Source: Desulfamplus sp. (GTDB lineage: Bacteria; Desulfobacterota; Desulfobacteria; Desulfobacterales; Desulfobacteraceae). Taken from it: a DNA stretch of 11,985 bases. Shown here one piece after another: positions 1 to 7,226 of the stretch; the stretch's first letter is position 1; every line of letters begins with the position of its first letter. A program made the translations under genes and the position numbers. The stretch is from contig JADFXA010000047.1 in NCBI GenBank assembly GCA_015233755.1, positions 1-11,985 on the forward strand, read 5' to 3'. The notes beneath the pieces were generated by a model. The model was not told the origin of the DNA. It searched no databases and saw only the letters and a program-made list of their open reading frames with translations.

Positions 1-1
1 A

Positions 2-883
2 CATTTCAAAAAAGCGATATTTGCACCTTTAAATTTGACTGCTAATACTCTATTTAGTGCATCTGATGCTCTAAATGATTTTGCCCGCTATCTTAATTAT
101 TTTAAGGTTGCCAACTTAGAGTTCAAACCAAGAGCTGATGACATTTTTATCGTTACATACCCAAGATCAGGAACAACTTGGCTTCAAATGATTCTTTACC
201 AATTAGCTACTGATGGCAATATGGAAATAGATCATATTGCCCAAAAAGTTCCATGGTTTGAGCGTCTAATTGATTACCGTATCTGGAATGCTAAAGACTT
301 TGAAGCAATGGACTCACCGCGGCTTTTTAAAAGTCATCTATCAGCACAAGATGTACCAAAAGGAAATTGTAAATATATTTACATGGTTCGTAATGGTTAC
401 GATGTTGCTATATCGTATTTCGAGTTCTACTGTTCTCATTTAGGTTTTAAAGGAGATTTTGACCAATTCTTCAAAAAATTCATTGATGGTGATGTTCAAT
501 TTGGAAGTTGGTTTGCTCATGCTGCTGATTGGAAAGCAATGTCTGAAAATGCAGATTCGATAAAACCTTCACAAATACTATTTCTTAAATTTGAAGATAT
601 GAAAAATGATTTTGATGCTCAATTAGACAAAATCATAACCTTTGCAGGTTTTAAAATACCATCAGATCGGCTACCTGAGATAAGAGAGCGTTGCAGCTTT
701 AAATTTATGAAACAACATGAAGATAAATTTGACCATATAACCGCTCAAATTTGGGAAAAAGGCTATAAACGCTCATCGTTTATAAGGGAAGGTAAGTCAG
801 GTCAGGGGAAGGCACGATTTACCCTTGATCAACAAGCAAATTTTAAAAACATGTTAAAAAAATTTCATATTGAGGAGCTTTAA
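2..883 (+). CDS. PAPS-dependent sulfotransferase (Sulfotransfer_1 type), 5' end not in window
   Basis: Probable cytosolic sulfotransferase that moves a sulfuryl group from PAPS to a hydroxyl of an acceptor. Numbered from the TTG at 35: the 5'-phosphosulfate loop is TYPRSGTTWLQ (Tyr42-Trp49 region), the catalytic-base histidine is in FKSHL (His101), the 3'-phosphate site is RNGYDVAISY (Arg119, Ser127), and the C-terminal loop is IREGKSGQGK (about 250-259), matching the family's RKGxxGxxK. The length (~282 aa) is normal for the family. The start is uncertain: the frame is open to the left edge (residues HFKKAIFAPLN precede the TTG) and the TTG has no ribosome site, so the true start is probably upstream. 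No signal peptide or membrane segment is visible in what can be read. The stop lies 3 bases before the PKS1 ATG, so the two are almost surely cotranscribed and the acceptor may be a polyketide or lipid hydroxyl (inference). Confidence 0.9.
   Translation, partial: HFKKAIFAPLNLTANTLFSASDALNDFARYLNYFKVANLEFKPRADDIFIVTYPRSGTTWLQMILYQLATDGNMEIDHIAQKVPWFERLIDYRIWNAKDFEAMDSPRLFKSHLSAQDVPKGNCKYIYMVRNGYDVAISYFEFYCSHLGFKGDFDQFFKKFIDGDVQFGSWFAHAADWKAMSENADSIKPSQILFLKFEDMKNDFDAQLDKIITFAGFKIPSDRLPEIRERCSFKFMKQHEDKFDHITAQIWEKGYKRSSFIREGKSGQGKARFTLDQQANFKNMLKKFHIEEL
872..878 (+). promoter_or_regulatory. Shine-Dalgarno for PKS1
   Basis: GAGGAGC sits inside the last sulfotransferase codons, 8-9 bases before the ATG at 887. 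The good spacing fixes the PKS1 start. The 3-base gap between the upstream stop and this ATG suggests translational coupling. Confidence 0.75.
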
Positions 884-886
884 CTT

Positions 887-3800
887 ATGACCGATACGTT
901 GACCGCCTCCAACAATCCTACCGATACTCTAAAAAAACTTTATATAACATTAAAACAGACACAGTCAAAACTTGCTGCTATTGAATCAGAAGCCCATGAA
1001 CCAATAGCTATAATTGGCATGGGGTGTCGTTTTCCCGGTGGTGCAAATAATCCTCAAAAATATTGGGATTTGTTGATTAATCAAAAAGATGCAATTATTG
1101 ATGCCCCTTCAAATCGCTGGAAAGCCTCTGACTGGTTTGATCCTGACCAAAGTGTTCCTGGTAAAATGTTTACGGTTCAAGGTGGTTTTTTAGATCAACC
1201 TGTAGATATGTTTGATGCTGCATTTTTTAACATATCACCAAAAGAGGCTACAGGACTTGATCCCCAGCAGAGGCTTTTGCTTGAGGTAAGTAAAGAGACC
1301 TTTGAAAATGCTGGAATTGCAACAGTTAATCTAAAAGGGAGTAACTGCGGGGTTTTTCTTGGAATGTCAAGTGACGATTACGCACTTGCTCACCGCCATT
1401 CAGGAGATCATAAAGTTATTGACGCATACTCAATAACAGGCACAACATTTTCAACTGCATGTGGTCGTATCTCCTATTTCTACGGTCTTGAAGGTCCTGC
1501 AATGACTGTTGACACTGCTTGTTCTTCCGCACTTGTTGCTCTTCATCTTGCTTGTAAAAGTCTGCGCTCAAAAGAGTCTGATCTTGCCCTGGCTGGCGGG
1601 GTCAACCTTATGTTGTCTCCTGAATCTCATATCTGCTTTTCAAAATTAAGGGCAATATCTCCTGATGGTCGTTGTAAATCTTTTTCTGCTGATGCAAATG
1701 GCTATGTACGTGGAGAGGGTTGTGGGCTCATTGTCCTAAAACGTCTATCAGACGCTATCGTTAATAATGATAGAATAGTTGCTGTTATTAGAGGCAGTGC
1801 TGTTAATCAAGATGGTAAAAGCAATGGCCTTACAGCTCCAAACGGTCTTGCACAGGTAAAAGTTATTGAGTCCGCTCTTAAAGATGCTGGATTAAAACCT
1901 GCTGACTTAAGTTTCATAGAGACTCATGGAACAGGTACATCACTTGGCGATCCTATTGAAGCTGAGGCAATTTCAACTGTTTTTGCTCCCCATTTTTCAA
2001 AAGATAGACCTCTTATTATAGGTTCTTGCAAAACAAATATCGGTCATCTTGAGCCAGCCTCTGGAATTGCAGCGTTGATAAAGGTGATTCTTTCTTTACA
2101 GCACAATAAGATTCCGGCAAACCTTCACTTCAAAAATCCAAGCCCGCTTATTCCTTGGGAAGAGATACCTATTGTTGTTCCAACTGCAGCTGTGGAGTGG
2201 AAGATTGTAGAGGACAATGGAGAAGGAACGGGCAAAGAAAAAGCTATAGAGGATGAAAAACAATCAGAGATAGGCAGAGAAAGGGTAGCCGGTGTCAATG
2301 CTTTTGGTTTTTCGGGCACTAATGTCCATGTTATTTTAAGTGATCTTCCTCAATCTTTTGCTAAACAGGTACTATTACAAGCATCTCAACAAAAAATAAA
2401 ATCGAACCAAGAGCCAAATTTAGACCAAGAACTTTTTGACCGTTCACACCATATTTTGACAGTTTCTGGTAAGACACAAACGGCAGCAGAAACTCTAAAA
2501 AGTGGTTATATAAAATTTTTAGAAGAGATAGAGTCTCAAAAATCTGATGAGATTAATAATTCCTCTCAATTCAACGCGTCAGAAATTCAAATTTCTGATA
2601 TTTGCAGAACCACTAATATTGGGCGGGATCATTTCCAGTATCGCTTTGCAGCAGTTGGTAAAGATATAGCTTCTTTAATCAAAAATCTTAACGCTCAACC
2701 TGATTTACCCGTTCAATCTTCTGTTTTGTCAAAATCACAAATTCAATCTAATTTATCTACAAAATCAGATTCAAGACCAACTCTTGCATTTCTTTTTACG
2801 GGTCAAGGCTCACAATATCCGGGTATGGGACGCTCTTTGTTCGAAACGCAGCCAATTTTCAGACGTACACTTCAAAAGTGTGATGAGATTTTAAAGCCAA
2901 TCATTGGTCAATCTCTTATCTATCTTTTTTATGATGAAAATGCCGAACAAGATATTTTGCACCAAACCCGTTTTACTCAGCCAGCACTATTTGCACTTGA
3001 ATATTCTTTATATTCCTTGTGGAAATCATTGGGAATTGAGCCAGATTTTATGATGGGACACAGTGTTGGAGAGTATGTTGCGTCTTGTGCTGCCGGCCTA
3101 TTTTCTCTTGAAGATGGGCTTAAACTTATAAGCAGACGCGGGGAACTTATGCAAAGCCTTCCTTCAGGCGGAGGAATGGCTGCCATCATGGCAACTCCTG
3201 AAGAGGTAGAAAAGGTAATTGCAAAATATGCAAACGCTCTATCTGTTGCCGCATTTAATGGACCTAAACATACTGTAATATCTGGGCGCGAAGATGCTAT
3301 TACAGATGTGATTGAGCCTTTTAAAGCTCGTGGCACTAAGGTTGTTCGTCTCACTGTTTCTCATGCGTTCCACTCACCCTTGATTGAGCCGATTCTTGAT
3401 GAGTTTGAGAAAGCTGCTGCATCAATATCTTTTAAAAATCCAACAATTAAATTGGTCTCAAACGTGAGCGGAGATGTAGCGGAAAATGAGATAATGACAC
3501 CAGCTTATTGGCGTAACCATATTCGTAATCCTGTCCGTTTTTTTGAGAGCATGACAACACTTCAGCGCGAAGGTGTCTCTATTTTTGTTGAGATAGGACC
3601 TAAGCCCACACTTCTTGGAATGGGGCGTTCTGCTCTTCCAGATTTAGAAGGGCTTTGGCTGCCAAGTTTAAGAGTTGGACAACCTGATTGGGATGTTGTT
3701 CTTACAAGTTTAGGGAAAATTTATACTAACGGTTTTGATGTAAATTGGAATGGACTATACCCTTCAACATCATCTATTTCAAGATCAGCTCTAATGTCAA

Positions 3801-6800
3801 AGACAAATCAATCTGTTTCAGGATATGCTCAATCGATGTCTGGAGCAGGTCAACCCGTGGAACTGCCAAATTATCCTTTTGAACGCAAAAGATTTTGGAC
3901 TCCAATTCCTTCATCAAGCGGGGTTAAAGCTGATTTTAACTCTGACATCTCTTCTGTTTATAATTCTCTTTCCCAAAGACTGCATCCTTTGATTGATCGC
4001 AAAATTGAATCTCCGTTGCTCTCATCAACTCTTTTTGAGACTGAGTTTAATCAGACAGCCTTACCTTTTCTCGATGATCACCGTATTTTTGAGAAAATAG
4101 TTGTATCTGCTGCCTCTCATCTTTCGTTATTAAGCGGAGCTGCCCGGCTTCTATTTTCTGAAAAGAGAGGGTGTGTGATGGAAGATATACTTTTCACTCA
4201 AGCTCTTATAATCGGCGAACATAAAAGCCGCACATTACAGCTTTTATGTTCGCCGATTGCAATAAAAGAAGAATTAGTTCCAAATAATGAAGATAATAAT
4301 ATTGAACATGATTTTAAAATCATAACCTTTAATAAAGGTAGTTCAAGACACATACAGCATGTAACTGGCAGGATTGTTCCTTATCAGTCTGAAAATATTG
4401 CAGAGGCTATGGAAGATTTGCGAAACGCTTGGGAAGAGTGCCAGATACTCATTGATCCTGATAATGTTTATGAGTTTCAAGATAAACGCCAGATAAAACT
4501 TGGAGCAAGTTATCGTTGGATTGCCCAAATCCAGAAAGGAGAGGGAAAAGCAGTTTGCCGTTTTCAATCTCCAGATGGAGTTGATATGGCTGCATGGGGA
4601 CTTCACCCCGGACTCATTGATTCTTGCTTTGGTCTTATGGTTATGGCTGCTGGAGGCGATCCTTACGCAACCTATATTCCGTTTGCGATTGAGGAGTTTC
4701 GCTGTTACCGAAAACCAGAATCGTCAAACATTCAAGCCGTTGCACGTATTCGCAGAGCATCAGAAGAGTCTTACCAATCAAATGTTTCTGACAAACTTGT
4801 CGGCGACATTAAACTTTATGATAAAGATGGCTTAGTAGCTGAATGGGTTGGTTTAGAAGGAAGACAGGTTGATCCTGAATCTCTCTTTAAAGATAGTTTA
4901 GATTCAGAGTTTTCAGAAGATAACGAACAAACCATAGAAAATCGTGCAATATCAGAGATTAAAAATTGGCTATACGAAATTCAGTGGGATATTCAAAAAT
5001 CGAACAACCCCACCCCATCCCTTCCCATAGGAGAGGGAGTTAAAAGAGACGGGACTGCCCTAAAAGGTGAATGGGTTATAATTGGCGATACAGAAGCTCT
5101 TGCCTCTGCACTATCAGACAAATTGAGAGCCGCTGGTGATAGCTGTCGTTATTGGTCATGGGACAATCTTTTAGATGATGGTGAAGTTTTAGAGCATTCA
5201 AGCGGTGGCAGTCTTCCAGCTCTTTCAAGTGATAGCAAAATTTTGGGCAGCGATATTCTTACATCTCTTAAATCTGAATTTTTAAAAGGAGTTATCTATC
5301 TTGTAACTTCAGATGGTTCTGCAACACCATTAACACAGAAAACTCAACCATTAGAGCTTTTGCAGAAAAATATATGTGGAATAACTTTAGAGCTTGTTCA
5401 GGCATTGATTCAAAGAAGCGGTCAATCAGTTACTGATAATGATAGTCAACCCCTATTGATTTTGGTTACATGCGGAACGCAGACCGTAACTGGTAAAGAA
5501 ACAGGTATTAATCCTCATAATGCAACATTATGGGGCATGGGACGAGTTATTGCTCTGGAGCATCCTGAATTGAGTCCCATTCTTGTGGATCTTGATCCTG
5601 ACGGTATTGGAACTGAACAGGTTGCCAAAGAATTGATTACAGTTTGCTATTCAGACGGGAATGGAGAGAGTCAGATAGCGTTCCGCCAAGGTCAATCATA
5701 TTGTGCAAGGCTGCGGCGGGCAGATAATAGTTTGCCCAAAGCTGCTTCAGCATTCCCGCATATTTCATCTGATAATACTTACCTTATCACAGGCGGTCTC
5801 GGCGGTCTTGGTCTTGCTACTGCTGGCTTTTTAGCTGAAAATAATGCTGGTTGCATAGTTCTTGTTGGACGCAGTAAGCCCTCACAATCTGTTTTAGCCT
5901 CAATAGAAGAGCTTAAAAAGTTAAACAACGCTCTGCGTATTGAGATTCGTTCAGTTGATTTGGCTATTCCAGAACAAGTTGGCTCTTTGCTTGCTGAAAT
6001 TGCTGAAAATATGCCACCGTTAAAAGGTGTTATCCATGCTGCTGGAGTTCTTGATGATGGAATGTTGAGTCAACTCAATTGGTCAAAATTTTGGAAAGTG
6101 ATGTCTCCTAAAGTTATGGGTGCTTGGACTTTGGATCAATTAACGCGTGATTTAGAGCTTGATTTTTTTGTCTGTTTCTCTTCCATTGTCTCTATTTTGG
6201 GAACACCAGCTCAAGCAAATTATGCAGCAGCAAACGCATTTTTAGATGGAATTTGTAAAAGCAGACAGATTTTTAAATCAAGAATCACGGGTAAAGATTC
6301 AAATGAAGATACAGATAAAAATTTCACCAAAGATAACAACAAAGATAAGATAAGCTCAAAAGAGAGATGCCTCTCAATAAATTGGGGGCCATTTGATCAA
6401 GTTGGAATGGCTGCAAAGTTGGACGAAATCAATAGAAAGCGTATTACTTCACAGGGTTTTAAATTAATTTCACCAAAGTCTGGATTGATAGCTCTTTCAC
6501 AGTTACTTGGTCAGAGTCAAGATTTTGCTCAAGTTGCTGTCATGTCTGTTGATTGGTCAAAATTTATGGAGCGTGTCCAGTTAAATTCTGGTGAACTTTT
6601 CTTAAGCGATTTTAAGATTAAAAAAGCAGCGGGTTTGAGTCCAAATAAATCAATTAAAAGCTCATGGCAAGAAGAGTTGACTAAAGCACCAAGTTATGAG
6701 CATCAACAGTTGCTTTTGAGTAAAATTCAAAGTGCAACAGCAAATATTCTTGGTATGGATTCTCCGGATCAAGTTACTCCTGATGCACGTTTATTTGATT

Positions 6801-7114
6801 TAGGTCTTGACTCTTTGATGGCAGTTGAGCTTAAAAACTTAGTTGAGAAAAACCTTAATTGCCGTTTGAAATCAACTTTGGTATTTGATTATCCTACGGT
6901 TGGCTCTATGACTGAATATTTGCTTAAAACTATGGTTATTGCAAAACCTGAGTTATCCGTAAATATTTCTGAAAAAGCAGAGCAACAAAGACCTACTACT
7001 GTTGAAACACAACAGAAAATATTATCGTCAGATGTTGCAGTTGAGGAGCTCAGTGAAGATGACGCTGAAGAGATGCTTCGTAAGGAGCTTGCAAATTTAT
7101 TAGGTAATGATTGA
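887..7114 (+). CDS. Type I polyketide synthase, one complete module: KS-AT-DH-KR-ACP (PKS1)
   Basis: Modular PKS of 2075 aa performing one malonyl extension with ketoreduction and possibly dehydration. Domains seen: N-terminal docking helix (about 10-36); KS 38-485 with DTACSS Cys212, His347 (THGTGT) and His387 (NIGHLE); AT about 631-930 with GHSVGE Ser726 and HAFH 826-829, the malonyl-type signature; post-AT linker ending LPNYPFERKRFW (993-1004); DH about 1032-1320 with His1065 and Asp1245; structural KR subdomain from about Trp1361; catalytic KR with GGLGGLG 1636-1642, LDD 1722-1724 (B type), Lys1742, Ser1765/1766, Tyr1779, Asn1783; ACP about 1940-2010 with phosphopantetheine Ser1976 in GLDSLM; C-terminal docking helix LSEDDAEEMLRKELANLL. 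There is no ER or thioesterase, so the chain is passed on, most simply to PKS2. Oddities: the DH motif is HxxxExxxxS instead of HxxxGxxxxP, and the second DH motif is DSCFG instead of DxxxQ/H. Charge-rich inserts lie in the KS (439-466) and KR (1796-1827). Two palindromic elements lie within the gene. Confidence 0.96.
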   Translation: MTDTLTASNNPTDTLKKLYITLKQTQSKLAAIESEAHEPIAIIGMGCRFPGGANNPQKYWDLLINQKDAIIDAPSNRWKASDWFDPDQSVPGKMFTVQGGFLDQPVDMFDAAFFNISPKEATGLDPQQRLLLEVSKETFENAGIATVNLKGSNCGVFLGMSSDDYALAHRHSGDHKVIDAYSITGTTFSTACGRISYFYGLEGPAMTVDTACSSALVALHLACKSLRSKESDLALAGGVNLMLSPESHICFSKLRAISPDGRCKSFSADANGYVRGEGCGLIVLKRLSDAIVNNDRIVAVIRGSAVNQDGKSNGLTAPNGLAQVKVIESALKDAGLKPADLSFIETHGTGTSLGDPIEAEAISTVFAPHFSKDRPLIIGSCKTNIGHLEPASGIAALIKVILSLQHNKIPANLHFKNPSPLIPWEEIPIVVPTAAVEWKIVEDNGEGTGKEKAIEDEKQSEIGRERVAGVNAFGFSGTNVHVILSDLPQSFAKQVLLQASQQKIKSNQEPNLDQELFDRSHHILTVSGKTQTAAETLKSGYIKFLEEIESQKSDEINNSSQFNASEIQISDICRTTNIGRDHFQYRFAAVGKDIASLIKNLNAQPDLPVQSSVLSKSQIQSNLSTKSDSRPTLAFLFTGQGSQYPGMGRSLFETQPIFRRTLQKCDEILKPIIGQSLIYLFYDENAEQDILHQTRFTQPALFALEYSLYSLWKSLGIEPDFMMGHSVGEYVASCAAGLFSLEDGLKLISRRGELMQSLPSGGGMAAIMATPEEVEKVIAKYANALSVAAFNGPKHTVISGREDAITDVIEPFKARGTKVVRLTVSHAFHSPLIEPILDEFEKAAASISFKNPTIKLVSNVSGDVAENEIMTPAYWRNHIRNPVRFFESMTTLQREGVSIFVEIGPKPTLLGMGRSALPDLEGLWLPSLRVGQPDWDVVLTSLGKIYTNGFDVNWNGLYPSTSSISRSALMSKTNQSVSGYAQSMSGAGQPVELPNYPFERKRFWTPIPSSSGVKADFNSDISSVYNSLSQRLHPLIDRKIESPLLSSTLFETEFNQTALPFLDDHRIFEKIVVSAASHLSLLSGAARLLFSEKRGCVMEDILFTQALIIGEHKSRTLQLLCSPIAIKEELVPNNEDNNIEHDFKIITFNKGSSRHIQHVTGRIVPYQSENIAEAMEDLRNAWEECQILIDPDNVYEFQDKRQIKLGASYRWIAQIQKGEGKAVCRFQSPDGVDMAAWGLHPGLIDSCFGLMVMAAGGDPYATYIPFAIEEFRCYRKPESSNIQAVARIRRASEESYQSNVSDKLVGDIKLYDKDGLVAEWVGLEGRQVDPESLFKDSLDSEFSEDNEQTIENRAISEIKNWLYEIQWDIQKSNNPTPSLPIGEGVKRDGTALKGEWVIIGDTEALASALSDKLRAAGDSCRYWSWDNLLDDGEVLEHSSGGSLPALSSDSKILGSDILTSLKSEFLKGVIYLVTSDGSATPLTQKTQPLELLQKNICGITLELVQALIQRSGQSVTDNDSQPLLILVTCGTQTVTGKETGINPHNATLWGMGRVIALEHPELSPILVDLDPDGIGTEQVAKELITVCYSDGNGESQIAFRQGQSYCARLRRADNSLPKAASAFPHISSDNTYLITGGLGGLGLATAGFLAENNAGCIVLVGRSKPSQSVLASIEELKKLNNALRIEIRSVDLAIPEQVGSLLAEIAENMPPLKGVIHAAGVLDDGMLSQLNWSKFWKVMSPKVMGAWTLDQLTRDLELDFFVCFSSIVSILGTPAQANYAAANAFLDGICKSRQIFKSRITGKDSNEDTDKNFTKDNNKDKISSKERCLSINWGPFDQVGMAAKLDEINRKRITSQGFKLISPKSGLIALSQLLGQSQDFAQVAVMSVDWSKFMERVQLNSGELFLSDFKIKKAAGLSPNKSIKSSWQEELTKAPSYEHQQLLLSKIQSATANILGMDSPDQVTPDARLFDLGLDSLMAVELKNLVEKNLNCRLKSTLVFDYPTVGSMTEYLLKTMVIAKPELSVNISEKAEQQRPTTVETQQKILSSDVAVEELSEDDAEEMLRKELANLLGND
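4210..4258. repeat. Perfect 19-bp inverted repeat inside the DH-coding region
   Basis: The left arm AATCGGCGAACATAAAAGC (4210-4228) is exactly reverse-complementary to the right arm GCTTTTATGTTCGCCGATT (4240-4258), around an 11-base loop (4229-4239). It lies in frame in PKS1, encoding IIGEHKS-RTL-QLLCSPI. The right-arm residues match the usual DH pattern (RTVQLVLSP-like) and the local protein length looks normal, so this is not a simple insertion. The mRNA could fold into a strong hairpin here. No T tract follows, so it is not an intrinsic terminator. Confidence 0.9.
5007..5043. repeat. REP-like C-rich/G-rich quasi-palindrome in the DH-KR linker
   Basis: A C-rich half (ccccaccccatcccttccc) is followed after a short ATA by a G-rich half (ggagagggag), giving an imperfect hairpin within an otherwise AT-rich gene. 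In frame it encodes NPTPSLPIGEG, a peptide of the type produced when interspersed palindromic repeats of the TPSLPIGEG/PSPIGRG class are translated (family resemblance from memory). It falls between LYEIQW and KGEWVIIGD, the variable linker before the structural KR subdomain, where an in-frame insertion would be tolerated. Confidence 0.6.
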
Positions 7115-7173
7115 ACTCTTATTCTCTTAATAATTTAATCAAACTTAAACAGAGCTTTTTATATCTAAGATGG

Positions 7174-7193
7174 AGACGCACAGCAGTGCGTCT
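7174..7193. repeat. Intergenic palindrome between PKS1 and PKS2
   Basis: AGACGCAC and GTGCGTCT form a perfect 8-bp stem around an AGCA tetraloop, extendable by a G:T pair, followed by TTTACAG. It resembles the short palindromic repeats of the form agacgcac-N4-gtgcgtct that are dispersed in several bacterial genomes (recognised from memory). The trailing T run is too short for a convincing terminator. It is the only structured element in the 112-bp gap (7115-7226), in which no clear -35/-10 promoter can be seen. Confidence 0.7.
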
Positions 7194-7226
7194 TTACAGT
7201 TTAAGACTATTGGGAAAAATGAAGCT

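Noticed and set aside
2977..3354. 125-codon - strand open frame
   Set aside because: It is antisense to the conserved AT-coding region and arises from codon bias; no protein family is recognisable.
4500..4835. 111-codon + strand open frame overlapping PKS1
   Set aside because: It lies in another frame wholly inside the PKS1 DH region, shows no recognisable domain, and has no ribosome site worth noting.
7174..7200. Palindrome as a rho-independent terminator after PKS1
   Set aside because: The stem is followed by only TTTACAG, not a U-rich tract, and PKS2 follows at once in the same orientation.
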